This document shows positions 37,207-45,881 of a stretch of 64,000 nucleotides of DNA, one piece after another; the first letter of the stretch is position 1; the number at the start of each line of letters is the position of its first letter. The notes beneath the pieces were generated by a model. It was not told the DNA's origin, did no database searches, and was given only the letters and a program-made list of their open reading frames with translations. A program made the position numbers and the translations under genes. The DNA is from Devosia rhodophyticola (lineage in GTDB: Bacteria > Pseudomonadota > Alphaproteobacteria > Rhizobiales > Devosiaceae): positions 1,426,001 to 1,490,000 of the forward strand of contig NZ_CP118247.1 of assembly GCF_028816475.1 (NCBI RefSeq). The letters run 5' to 3'.

Positions 37207-37585
37207 GGTCCCGGCTCCCTTTGATGGTCTGAATGAGGATGAGGTTGCCCTCGCTATCTTTGATCATGGCCCAGCGCGTGCCGGGCTCCCATGGCGCATC
37301 GCCGGGTCCGCTAATTGGAACAACGCCGCGCCCAGCCAACTTTTGACACGCAGCATCGACATCTTCGCTGGCCAAAATCAGAACCGGCTTTTCGGTTGTT
37401 TCGAGCGTCGCCAGCTTGTCGAAATGCAGCAGCGTTTTCGCGCCTGGCACGCGCATGAATATCCAGCGGTCCTCGTTATAGGGGCTGTCGCGTTCAACCT
37501 CAAAATCCAGCTTGTCGCGGTAAAATACCAAGGCCCGCGCCGTGTCAGTTACCCCAATGGACTGGAAATGAATATGGCTGAACAT
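37199..37585 (-). CDS. VOC (glyoxalase/bleomycin-resistance) superfamily protein
   Basis: 128-residue protein with two beta-alpha-beta-beta-beta modules: HIHFQSIGVTDTARALVFYRDKLDFEVE, then KPVLILASEDVDAACQKLAGRG and WAMIKDSEGNLILIQT. Metal-ligand positions (His near the N-terminus, Glu in DSEGN) are plausible. ATG at 37585 follows GGAGGG. It lies between preT and preA and overlaps preA by 8 bases, so its product is probably linked to pyrimidine reduction or the detoxification of semialdehydes; that link is inference. Confidence 0.85.
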   Translation of the reverse strand: MFSHIHFQSIGVTDTARALVFYRDKLDFEVERDSPYNEDRWIFMRVPGAKTLLHFDKLATLETTEKPVLILASEDVDAACQKLAGRGVVPISGPGDAPWEPGTRWAMIKDSEGNLILIQTIKGSRDHG

Positions 37586-37610
37586 GGCCTTCCCTCCCGG
37601 TTTCCGTCTC

Positions 37611-38951
37611 CTATCGCGCCATAAGCGCTGCATGGATATGCTCGGCGGCATCGCGACCCTCAGCAACCGCAGTCACAGTCAGATCATCGCCACCCGTGGC
37701 GCAGTCTCCCCCTGCCCAAACGCCGGGCACCGAGGTGCGGCCAAATTCATCGACGGCAATCTTGCCACCCGCCAGTTCCAACCCACCACCATCGCCATTG
37801 AGGGTTTGGCCAATGGCCTTGAAAATCTGGTCAGCTGCCAAAACCAGGGTTTCGCCGGTTTCCTGCAATCGCCTATCGACCATGGCTGTATAGGCCAGCT
37901 CAACCCCGGTAACCCGTCCACCCTCGCACAGGACCCGTTTGGGTGCCATCCAATGGCGAATGGTGACTCCCTTGGCCGCCGCCAGATCCTGCTCAAATTC
38001 GGAGGCGCTCATCTGTTCCTTGCCGCGCCTGTAGACGATGTTGACTTCTTCGGCTCCCAGCAGTTTTGACTGGACGGCCGCGTCGACGGCCGTCATGCCA
38101 CCGCCAATCACCACCACCCGCCGCCCAACAGGCAGCGCACTCAAATCGCCCGATTGGCGCAATTCGGCAATGAAATCGACGGCATTGGCAACGCCCTCGG
38201 CGTCTTCATTTTCCGCCCGCAGCGCATTGACCCCGCCCAGCCCCATGCCCAGAAATACGGCGTCGAACTGTTCCTGCAGTTCGGGCAGGGTAAAATCCTG
38301 GCCCAATGCCTTGCCGTTGATGATGTCGATGCCGCCGATGGCAGTAACATAATCCACCTCGGCCTGAGCAAACTGGTCAGTCGATTTGTAGGACGCTATG
38401 CCATATTCATTGAGCCCGCCTGCCTTGGGCCGCGCGTCAAACATGACGACATCGTGCCCTTTAACCGCCAGCCGATGGGCCGCCGCCAGTCCAGCAGGAC
38501 CAGCGCCGACCACAGCAATTTTCTTGCCCGTCGCTGCGGCCCGTTGGAAGAACTGCCGGTCTTCGGCCATGGCCATATCGGTGGCATAACGCTGCAACAG
38601 GCCGATGCGCACGGGCTTGCCTTCTGCCTCTTCGCGGACGCAGGCCTCTTCACACAATTGTTCGGTGGGACAGACACGGGCGCACATGCCGCCCAGAATA
38701 TTCTGCTCAAAAATCGTTTCGGCTGCGCCCATACCGTTGCCGGTGGCAATTTCGCGGATAAACATGGGAATATCGATTGATGTCGGGCAAGCGTTCATGC
38801 ACGGAGCGTCATAGCAGAAGTAGCAGCGGTCGGCCTCGACGAAGGCTTCGTGCCGATCCAGCGGCGGATGCAGATCTGAAAAATTGTGCGCATATTGATC
38901 GGGTGCCAACCGCCCCGACACAATGCCCTGCTTGACCTCAACTTGCGCCAT
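37611..38951 (-). CDS. preT: NAD-dependent dihydropyrimidine dehydrogenase subunit PreT
   Basis: 446-residue FAD/Fe-S subunit of the GltD family, moving electrons from NADH to PreA. N-terminal cysteine clusters lie in CYFCYDAPCMNACPTSIDIP and GGMCARVCPTEQLCEEACV. The FAD dinucleotide fold is KKIAVVGAGPAGLAAAHRLA, and the NADH fold is RRVVVIGGGMTAVDAA. It ends VWAGGDCATGGDDLTVTA. I prefer ATG 38951 (MAQVEVKQG), with GGAGG 5 bases upstream, over the ATG at 38963. A RutR-like box lies about 50 bases upstream. Confidence 0.95.
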   Translation of the reverse strand: MAQVEVKQGIVSGRLAPDQYAHNFSDLHPPLDRHEAFVEADRCYFCYDAPCMNACPTSIDIPMFIREIATGNGMGAAETIFEQNILGGMCARVCPTEQLCEEACVREEAEGKPVRIGLLQRYATDMAMAEDRQFFQRAAATGKKIAVVGAGPAGLAAAHRLAVKGHDVVMFDARPKAGGLNEYGIASYKSTDQFAQAEVDYVTAIGGIDIINGKALGQDFTLPELQEQFDAVFLGMGLGGVNALRAENEDAEGVANAVDFIAELRQSGDLSALPVGRRVVVIGGGMTAVDAAVQSKLLGAEEVNIVYRRGKEQMSASEFEQDLAAAKGVTIRHWMAPKRVLCEGGRVTGVELAYTAMVDRRLQETGETLVLAADQIFKAIGQTLNGDGGGLELAGGKIAVDEFGRTSVPGVWAGGDCATGGDDLTVTAVAEGRDAAEHIHAALMAR

Positions 38952-39420
38952 GCCTGCCTCCATGCTTCCGTTCCCGGCATCAGGCTAACGCAGCTCCAAT
39001 TTTTTATCAATTGGTCAAATATCACGACTTTGGGCGTTGGGATCTTGGCTGCGCCTGCCGCAATTGCGCCTTAAACCGAGAATTTTTGTCGCATAACGCC
39101 CTAAATTTCTTAGGGAACCTGTCGGATTCTTCCTTAACCACTCCAGGCCAAGGAACTGTTGCATCAACAACACGCGCTAAAATCTGAATCCGCTATTGCT
39201 AGGCGAGCGCAGGCGCAACGCAACGATCCGGCCTTGTAATAGAATGATATTCTGCAGTTGGTGCTAAATCACATTGTGGACACCGATGCGCCTAGCAAGA
39301 ATCCTGAGGCATTTGTGCAACACACGGCTGGCTGACGCCACGATGGTCCAATCGGCCCACAATCTGGCCCCCTGCCCCAATTACCTAGCCCGGTATTGAC
39401 AATTCAAAGAGTGCCCCCGC
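38952..39420. other. Intergenic region between preT and the RlpA-like gene
   Basis: No gene. The first part is the preT promoter region with the RutR-like box at 39003-39019. Small hairpins are present (CCTAA/TTAGG near 39100, TTCCTT/AAGGAA near 39131-39156), but none forms a convincing RNA or riboswitch. A TTGACA occurs near 39398, just before the TTG start of the next gene. Confidence 0.4.
39003..39019. promoter_or_regulatory. RutR-like box upstream of preT
   Basis: Minus strand TTTGACCAATTGATAAA: the full left half TTGACCA of the RutR consensus with a degenerate right half, the same TTGACCAATTG core as at 32024-32034. It lies about 55 bases before the preT start, where a repressor would block transcription. 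Confidence 0.65.
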
Positions 39421-39777
39421 TTGACCAAGAAAATCTTTTCGACCACCGCCATTGCTGTCACTTTGCTGGTAGCAACTACCGTTTCATCTTATGCCCAATG
39501 TGGCGGCGCCTCCTGGTATGGCCCCGGCTTCAATGGCAAGAAAGCTGCCTCCGGCCAGATCTTCAATGAAAATGCCATGACTGCCGCCCACCGCTCGCTG
39601 CCCTTTGGCACCAAGCTCAAGGTTGTCGATCAGCGTACCGGCAAATTCGTGCAGGTCACCATCAATGATCGTGGACCTTTCCACGGCAACCGCATCATTG
39701 ATCTGTCCAAGGCGGCGGCCACCAAACTGGGCTTCCGCAACCGCGGCACGACCTCGGTATGTCTCGAAAAACTATAG
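39421..39777 (+). CDS. RlpA-like double-psi beta-barrel protein
   Basis: 118-residue exported protein. A signal peptide ends at about residue 26 (VATTVSSYAQ). The mature domain CGGASWYGPGFNGKKAASGQIF, then LPFGTKLKVVDQRTGK and VTINDRGPFHGNRIIDLS is the RlpA-like DPBB fold with the catalytic Asp of NDRGPF. There is no lipobox Cys and no C-terminal SPOR domain, so it is a minimal periplasmic form. Likely action: cutting denuded glycan strands of peptidoglycan. The start is TTG at 39421, which gives a complete signal peptide; no strong ribosome-binding site is seen. Confidence 0.88.
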   Translation: MTKKIFSTTAIAVTLLVATTVSSYAQCGGASWYGPGFNGKKAASGQIFNENAMTAAHRSLPFGTKLKVVDQRTGKFVQVTINDRGPFHGNRIIDLSKAAATKLGFRNRGTTSVCLEKL

Positions 39778-39890
39778 TTGATAAGACCCAATCCTCTGGT
39801 CGTTCAACAATTTGACAGTGTTAGCGCTCCCTTAGCAATAAGATCATATCGTAGCCAAACTAACGATTTGGGAATCGGAGACGCATCCAT

Positions 39891-40443
39891 ATGCAGGCAA
39901 CAGCTTTCGTGGTCGGCCCCCAGGATGGGCCGGGCGCCGCTTTGTTGGATATGGCCAAAGGGCTTCATTTCGCCTCGGTCCTTCCCTATGCCGGGGTTGC
40001 CGCTGCCGAGCAACAGTCGATCTCGAACGCCGGTCTGCTACTTTCTGTTTTCGGCCGTCGGCGAGGTTGAGAGCCTGCGCAGCGCAGCCGAAGCTATTCG
40101 CTTCGCGCCCAGCCGCAAGGTCAGGTTTTCGCCGCTGATCTATTTTACGGAAAGCCCGTCGCTCGATACCATCCAGCAGTGCGCCAATCTGGGATTTGAT
40201 GATGTCATCACCATCCCGTTCGCACCAGCCCGACTCGCCGAACGCATAAGTCGTCAGGTCAACACCTCCTTAGTTTACTATGAAACCTCATCCTATTTCG
40301 GCCCCGATCGCCGCGAGCGTCAGGTGTTGACCCCGCCTCCAGGGGAAATGCGGGCGGGCGGGCGTTATCGGCGTCTGGAAATCATGCGTAGCCTGGTTTC
40401 GGGGATCAGCGTGGTTCGCGACGAATTCTGCGAGGTCATATAG
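39891..40443 (+). CDS. Receiver-like protein with GPDRR tail, frame interrupted
   Basis: About 183 residues when the two frames are joined. The first frame reads MQATAFVVGPQDGPGAALL, then SVLPYAGVAAAEQQS. The second reads TPVCYFLFSAVGEVESLRSA, then RFSPLIYFTESPS, NLGFDDVITIPFAPARLAERI and SSYFGPDRRER. The layout resembles a response-regulator receiver domain, with GFDDVITIPF in the position of GxDDYLxKPF, but the phospho-accepting Asp and the conserved Lys are not evident. Function is unknown. The frame change near 40026 needs one base removed or two added, so the error is of a different kind from the others. Confidence 0.6.
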
Positions 40444-40536
40444 GATTCAACCGCCTGCGAAATCGATTGCCAAGCCTATTTCCCTGCCGGTGATTCTACC
40501 TTAGCGTGCGCCCGTCCGCCGCCAAGAGTATTCCCC

Positions 40537-41700
40537 ATGAAAATCGGCCTGAACCTGCCGCCACAGCTCCACGTCTATGGCGGGTTTTTTATCTATTCAT
40601 TCTGCATGGGCAGCCTGTTTCCGCGTATTCCCGATATCCGCAATGCTATGGGTGTCGAGGAAGGCGCCCTTGGGTTGGCATTGATCGGTTCCGCCGTTGG
40701 AACTCTGATTTCGTTGACGTTCTTTGGCGGATTGATTGAACGAATTGGCCATCGCCGAGTCATTTTGTTTTCAATCCCGTCGCTGGCGCTCTGCTATGCC
40801 ATCGCTGTGCTTGCCCCTTCCCCGCTTGCGCTGTTCCTGCTTCTGGTGCCCACCGGATTGCTAATCGGCGTCATTGAAATTGTCCTTAATCTTGAGGCCG
40901 ACCGCACCGAGCACGCGCTTGGACGCCGGATCATGAACCGCTCGCATGGTTTCTGGAGCATTGGCTTTTTTACCTCTGGACTGATCGGCGCTTTCATTGC
41001 TCAGACGGGATTGAGCCCACAGATCCATCTTGCGCTCATGGTGCCCATCGTTGTTGTTGGCGTCACGCTTGTCCTTGGTCGGTTCCAGCCCGCCGCCCAC
41101 CGCGTTGGCGGCAGCGACGATGCGGGTCCGCGCCTTGCACGGCCGTCGTTGGCCATCATGATGCTGGTGGCGATCACGCTGTCGGCCATGGTGCTCGAAG
41201 GGGCTGGAGGGGATTGGTCGGCCATTTACATGCGCGACATGTTCGCGGTTGAGCCGTTCCTGGCCGGTTTTGCAGTCGCCATTGGGGCGGGCACCCAGGC
41301 CCTCACACGCTTTTTCGCCGATGGTTTTGTTGAACGCTACAATCCGGTGCTTGTGGCTCGCACACTTCTGTCGGTGCTTGGCATTGGCGCCATCTCGGTT
41401 TTTCTGGCCCCTAATGCGATTGTTGCGCTAACAGGTTTTGCCTTGATGGGCGTTGGCACCAGTGCCATTTTCCCTCTCGCCATGTCGGCTGCGGCCCAGC
41501 GCACCGATCGCCCGGCGGCGGTCAATGTGGCCGCTCTGGCACAAATATCGTTCGTTGCCTTTTTGCTTGGACCGCCACTTTTGGGGTTTGTCGCCCAGCA
41601 TTTTGGCATTCAATGGGCGTTTGGCGCTGGCATCCCGCTTGTTGCGCTGAGCATTTTTGCGGCGGGTGCCCTTTCTCCCCGGCCCTCGATGATCGTCTGA
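40537..41700 (+). CDS. MFS transporter, YbjJ-like
   Basis: 387-residue inner-membrane carrier with twelve predicted helices. Family features are the N-terminal GSLFPRIPDIRNAMGVEEGALGLAL, the helix 2-3 loop ERIGHRRVI, and the central ANxxxxxxE-like EIVLNLEADRTEHALGR with NRSHGFWSIGFF. The second half has EGAGGDWSAIYMRD. The substrate is unknown. It is followed after 3 bases by the MmcB gene. Confidence 0.88.
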   Translation: MKIGLNLPPQLHVYGGFFIYSFCMGSLFPRIPDIRNAMGVEEGALGLALIGSAVGTLISLTFFGGLIERIGHRRVILFSIPSLALCYAIAVLAPSPLALFLLLVPTGLLIGVIEIVLNLEADRTEHALGRRIMNRSHGFWSIGFFTSGLIGAFIAQTGLSPQIHLALMVPIVVVGVTLVLGRFQPAAHRVGGSDDAGPRLARPSLAIMMLVAITLSAMVLEGAGGDWSAIYMRDMFAVEPFLAGFAVAIGAGTQALTRFFADGFVERYNPVLVARTLLSVLGIGAISVFLAPNAIVALTGFALMGVGTSAIFPLAMSAAAQRTDRPAAVNVAALAQISFVAFLLGPPLLGFVAQHFGIQWAFGAGIPLVALSIFAAGALSPRPSMIV

Positions 41701-41703
41701 GCC

Positions 41704-42180
41704 ATGTCCGAACAACCGCCGCACGATTTACCGCCCATCGTTGACCTTCGCCAATCGGCGACTGCATTGCGGGTCCAGCGCGGGGTGATGCGGCTTTTGC
41801 GGCAAACCTACGATATGTGCTGCTATGCCGAGGTATCGCTTGGCAACAACCGCCGCGCCGACGTGCTTGGCATCGGTCCCAAGGGGGATATCTGGATCGT
41901 GGAGATCAAATCCAGCCTGAACGACTTTCAGGTCGACAAGAAATGGCCTGAATACCGCGAATATTCCGACAGGTTCTTTTTTGCCAAGCCTCCCGAACTC
42001 GATGCCGAAATTTTTCCGGCCACCGAGGGGCTGATTGTGGCCGACGGCCACGATGGCGCTATTCTGCGCAATAGCCCTCATACGCCTCTGCCCGCAGCGC
42101 GACGCAAGGCGCTGATGCTAAAGCTTGCGCGTCTGGGCGCGGACCGTATCCATGCCTTGATGGATCCCGGCCCGGCCTGA
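41704..42180 (+). CDS. mmcB: MmcB-family DNA repair protein
   Basis: 158-residue PD-(D/E)XK nuclease-fold protein. The core is ALRVQRGVMRLLRQ, then YAEVSLGNNRRADVLGIGPKGD and IWIVEIKSSLNDFQVD, giving the D...ExK catalytic pattern. In Caulobacter MmcB is part of an SOS-linked mitomycin-C resistance response. Gene length and ending fit the family. It is convergent with the beta-CASP gene, 8 bases apart. Confidence 0.9.
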   Translation: MSEQPPHDLPPIVDLRQSATALRVQRGVMRLLRQTYDMCCYAEVSLGNNRRADVLGIGPKGDIWIVEIKSSLNDFQVDKKWPEYREYSDRFFFAKPPELDAEIFPATEGLIVADGHDGAILRNSPHTPLPAARRKALMLKLARLGADRIHALMDPGPA

Positions 42181-42188
42181 GCCAGCCT

Positions 42189-43808
42189 TTAGCGCGCGTC
42201 GTCCCTTATCTCGGCACCGGTCAACTCAACCAGTTTACCCTGCAGCGCTTTCATCATTTTGAGCTTGTCCGCGTCGCTGGGCGTTGCGCCCAATTCCTGG
42301 CTGAGCGCAATGGTGAACTCGGAAAAGGCATTATGCCAATCGGAGGCGAACTGGGTCGGCTCGATGCGGGGCTGAGCGGGCCGCGAAACAGCACCAAGTC
42401 CGTGCGGCTGAAGCTCGAATTGATCGTCCAGCAATGGCAGAACGATCTGGTCACCGGCCAGTCCGGTTTGGATCAGGGCCTTGCGCAATGCGACCCGCTC
42501 CTCATCGTCGCCATGGGTGAGGAACAGGGCACCATGTGCTGGCAAACGCTCAGCGATCCAGGCCATCAGTTCGCTGTGGTCGGCGTGCGCGGAGTAGTTG
42601 CCCAGCGAACGGATCTGAGCCCGCACCGGCACCAGTGAACCGTGAATGCGTACTTCGCGCGCGCCCGACTGAATAACATGGCCGAGCGTGCCGGGGGCCT
42701 GATAGCCCACAAACAGCACGGTGGCATTGCTGCGAATCAGATTGTTGCGCAAATGGTGCTTGATCCGGCCGGCGTCGCACATGCCCGACGCCGACATAAT
42801 GATGGCGCCACCGCGAATGGTATTGATCGCCTTGCTGTCCTCAACCGCTTCGATAATGCGGAAACGAGAATCGTTGAACAGTTCGTCGGCACCAAGCTGC
42901 ACATCGTCAAACATCTTGGCATATTTGCGATAAACGCTGGTGACCTTGCTCGCCAACGGACTGTCGAGGAACACCAGTTGCGGGTCGATTTCACCCGACT
43001 TGATCAGATAGCCGATATCATGGAGCAGCTCCTGACTGCGTTCGACGGCAAAGGTGGGGATCACCAGATTGCCGCCGCGCTTAAGAGCTTCATTGATTTC
43101 TCGCTTGATATCCTCACGGCGTTTTTCGAGCGAATAGTCCTCACGCTCGCGCCCGCCGTAGGTGGATTCCGACAGGATATAATCAAAGCCGGCCGGGCCT
43201 TCGGGCTCTTTGTAAAAGACTTTTTCATCCGGACCGACATCGCCCGAGAACATGATCGAAATGGTTTTGCCGTCGCTATCCTTGACCTGAACCTCGATCG
43301 AGGCCGATCCGATAATATGGCCGGCATTCCAGTATCGCGCCCTGACGCCCGGTCCCGGTTCGATCCATTCGTGGTACTGGGTGATCTGGCGATGCTTGAG
43401 CGCCTCGTCGGCGTCGATCATTGTATAAAGCGGCTGCGCCGGTTCATCACCCCGACGGCGGCGCTTGCGGGTTTCGCGCTCCGCTTCGCTTTCCTGAATG
43501 CCAGCGCTATCGGGTAGCAGATATTCCAACAGGCCCGCTGTCGGTCCCGTCATCCACATTTCGCCCGTGAAACCCTCTTTATAGAGTTTGGGCAACAAGC
43601 CTGCGTGATCGATATGAGCGTGAGTCAGCAACAGGAAATCAATGGCTGCCGGGTTGAACGGGGTCGGTTTTAGGTTGAGTCCACGCACCGATTTGTTGCC
43701 TTGAAACAGGCCGCAATCGATCAGAAACTGTCCACCAGGGTGGGTAACGCGGTAGCACGATCCAGTGACGGTCCCTGCCGCCCCATGAAATTGCAAGGTG
43801 ACGGTCAT
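42189..43808 (-). CDS. Metallo-beta-lactamase/beta-CASP RNA-processing exonuclease-like protein
   Basis: 539-residue protein of the CPSF73/Ysh1 group. Metal motifs are LLLTHAHIDHAG (motif 2), NAGHIIGS (motif 3) and FSGDVG (motif 4). The beta-CASP part has ESTYGGRERE (motif A), IPTFAVERSQELL, MCDAGRIKHHL (motif B) and YSAHADHSELM (motif C). An insertion rich in Arg (ETRKRRRRGDE, about residues 115-126) is odd. It probably processes RNA 3' ends in the cytoplasm. It starts 24 bases after the regA stop, so it may be transcribed with regB-regA. Confidence 0.9.
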   Translation of the reverse strand: MTVTLQFHGAAGTVTGSCYRVTHPGGQFLIDCGLFQGNKSVRGLNLKPTPFNPAAIDFLLLTHAHIDHAGLLPKLYKEGFTGEMWMTGPTAGLLEYLLPDSAGIQESEAERETRKRRRRGDEPAQPLYTMIDADEALKHRQITQYHEWIEPGPGVRARYWNAGHIIGSASIEVQVKDSDGKTISIMFSGDVGPDEKVFYKEPEGPAGFDYILSESTYGGREREDYSLEKRREDIKREINEALKRGGNLVIPTFAVERSQELLHDIGYLIKSGEIDPQLVFLDSPLASKVTSVYRKYAKMFDDVQLGADELFNDSRFRIIEAVEDSKAINTIRGGAIIMSASGMCDAGRIKHHLRNNLIRSNATVLFVGYQAPGTLGHVIQSGAREVRIHGSLVPVRAQIRSLGNYSAHADHSELMAWIAERLPAHGALFLTHGDDEERVALRKALIQTGLAGDQIVLPLLDDQFELQPHGLGAVSRPAQPRIEPTQFASDWHNAFSEFTIALSQELGATPSDADKLKMMKALQGKLVELTGAEIRDDAR

Positions 43809-43832
43809 GGGTACTCCTAAAATTGAACGAGC

Positions 43833-44383
43833 CTAGCGCGGGGCGCGCTTGGCCAGAATGCGTTGCAGCGTGCGCCTGTGCATATTGAGCCGCCGCGCCG
43901 TTTCCGAAACATTGCGGTCGCACAATTCATAGACCCGCTGGATGTGCTCCCAGCGCACCCGGTCCGCCGACATCGGATTTTCCGGTGGCTCGGGCTTTTC
44001 TTCGCCGGTTGCCAACAGCGCATTGATGACGTCATCAGCATCGGCGGGTTTGGACAAATAGTCCACCGCCCCGAGTTTGACCGCTGTTACGGCGGTGGCA
44101 ATATTGCCATAGCCGGTCAGAATGACGGCGCGTGCATCGGCGCGCTTCTGGTGCAGGGCGGACACCACGGCCAACCCGTTGCCATCGTCCAGCCGCATAT
44201 CCACCACGGCATAGGCGGGGGGCGCTCGGCGACGGCGGCAAGGCCTGCCGCAACGCTGCCCGCAATGCGCACCTCGAAGCCGCGCCGCGTCATCGCGCGT
44301 TCCAGCCGTGTCAGAAACGCGGCATCATCATCCACCAGCAGCAAACTTGCATCGTGCTGCAACAATTCTTCTATCGTGCTCAT
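43833..44383 (-). CDS. regA: Redox response regulator RegA/ActR, frame interrupted
   Basis: Response regulator of the RegB/RegA pair. The receiver has LLLVDDDAAFLTRLERAM with the acidic pocket, then after the break VVDMRLDDGNGLAV with the phospho-Asp, VILTGYGNIATAV and the conserved Lys of YLSKPADADD. The C-terminal Fis-type HTH reads WEHIQRVYELCDRNVSETARRLNMHRRTLQRIL. The first frame runs out at a run of six G on the plus strand (44217-44222). One more base gives ERPPAYAVVDMRLDDG and about 183 residues, the normal length. It lies 24 bases after regB and controls redox-dependent genes globally. Confidence 0.94.
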
Positions 44384-44407
44384 GGCACCTAGATAAGCAT
44401 TTGCAAC

Positions 44408-45745
44408 TCAAACGTCAAAGCTGGTTTGCTCGATCTCGATATCATGGGCCGGACGGCGCCACTGAATGCGCACCTGAGCGTGCCCGTTTGCAGCAATATT
44501 GCGGAATGCCAGCCGCGCTCCGGTGCGCTCCAACAAGGTCTTGGCAATGAAAATGCCCAGCCCCAGCCCGCCGGGCTTGTCGGCGTCTGGTCCCTGGGGA
44601 TCGCGGGCGCGCGTCGTCAGATAGGGTTCCCCAAGGCGGGCGATCAGTTCAGGCGCAAATCCCGGTCCATCGTCGGTAATAGAAACGGCGATGATATCCT
44701 TGTCCCAGCTGGCCTCGACATGAACCTGTTGAACGGCGAAGTCGCTAGCATTTTCGATCAGATTGCCCAGCCCATAGAGCAGGCCGACGCTGCGGCGAAA
44801 TACCGGCGGCAACCCTTGGGTGTTTTCGTGATCGAACAGGATGACCGTGCCGCGCCCCTCATGTGGTCTCGCGACCTCTTCGAGCAAATCTGTCAAGGGC
44901 ACGGCGGCAAACGGATCGCCCCCTTCCGAGCCAAGATTGCGCAACTTCGCCAGGATTGCCCGGCAGCGTGCCGCCTGTTCAATGATCAACTCCACATCAT
45001 CGGCCAATTGGCTGCCCGGCTCGGCGTCGGCGCGCATTTCCTTGGCCGCCAGAGCAATGGTCGACAGGGGCGTGCCCAGCTCATGGGCCGCCGCTGCCGC
45101 CAAACCATCGAGGGCGCTCAATTGCTCTTTGTGTGACAGCGCCAGTTCCGTTGCCGCCAATGCGTCGGCAATCTGGCGCGCATCATGGGCCACCCTGTTG
45201 GTATAGGCGGCAATAAAGACCACGCCACAGATCAGCGATACCCAGATACCGATGACATAGATGCGGTTAAAGGCGATGGTTTCCTTGGGGTCCCACGGCA
45301 GGGGCAGGTGCCAGACGGCCAACAGGGATGCGATGACGGCAACCATTAATGCCATGGCAAAGGTAGCGCGCTGGGGCAGCGTGGTGGCTGAAACCGAAAC
45401 AGGCGCCAGCAGCAACAGCGAAAAGGGATTATGCAATCCCCCGGTCAATGCCAAAAGTCCCCCGAGTTGCAGGCAGTCATAGCCAATCTGGACGGCGGCA
45501 AGCAGGGTCGACGGGCGATGGGCCACCCCAAACCGCACAATCATGACGATGTTAAACAGCACTGACAGCCCGATCAGGGCAAAACATTCTGCCAGCGGGA
45601 CTGGAAAGCCCAACCCCAGCGCCACGAACAAAACCCCAAATGCCTGACCACCGATAGCCAACCAACGCAGCAATACCAGGGTTTCAAGGCGCAGGGGACG
45701 CCAGCTTGCGGGCAAAGGCAGTCCGTCGGCAGGCAGGTCGCTCAT
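44408..45745 (-). CDS. regB: Redox sensor histidine kinase RegB/ActS
   Basis: 445-residue membrane kinase. Six N-terminal membrane helices include the quinone-sensing heptapeptide GGLHNPF between helices 3 and 4. The H-box is LAAAAAHELGTPLSTIAL. EQAARCRAIL carries the Cys that in RegB is redox active. The ATPase domain has LGNLIENASDFAV (N box), SITDDGPGFAPE and GGLGLGIFIAKTLLERTG (G boxes). It phosphorylates RegA when the quinone pool is reduced. It is the first gene of the regB-regA-beta-CASP set, divergent from DUF2852. Confidence 0.95.
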   Translation of the reverse strand: MSDLPADGLPLPASWRPLRLETLVLLRWLAIGGQAFGVLFVALGLGFPVPLAECFALIGLSVLFNIVMIVRFGVAHRPSTLLAAVQIGYDCLQLGGLLALTGGLHNPFSLLLLAPVSVSATTLPQRATFAMALMVAVIASLLAVWHLPLPWDPKETIAFNRIYVIGIWVSLICGVVFIAAYTNRVAHDARQIADALAATELALSHKEQLSALDGLAAAAAHELGTPLSTIALAAKEMRADAEPGSQLADDVELIIEQAARCRAILAKLRNLGSEGGDPFAAVPLTDLLEEVARPHEGRGTVILFDHENTQGLPPVFRRSVGLLYGLGNLIENASDFAVQQVHVEASWDKDIIAVSITDDGPGFAPELIARLGEPYLTTRARDPQGPDADKPGGLGLGIFIAKTLLERTGARLAFRNIAANGHAQVRIQWRRPAHDIEIEQTSFDV

Positions 45746-45881
45746 TGATTTTCACTCACTTTTTGCACCGCATGGGGACTGGTTTTATCAATTTCAAGAT
45801 CGAAAAAATTGCAGTCACATTCTTGATACTACCCCGGCAATAGCCACATTTTCTCTATTCGTGACTGGGAAAGGTAGCGAA

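Noticed and set aside
36218..37624. 468-codon open frame on the plus strand
   Set aside because: Antisense to preA and the VOC gene, His/Gly-rich composition typical of shadow frames, no motifs.
39080..39180. Small RNA or EcfG-type promoter in the preT-rlpA gap
   Set aside because: GGAAC elements occur but no matching -10 at 16-17 bases, and the hairpins are short and lack T tracts.
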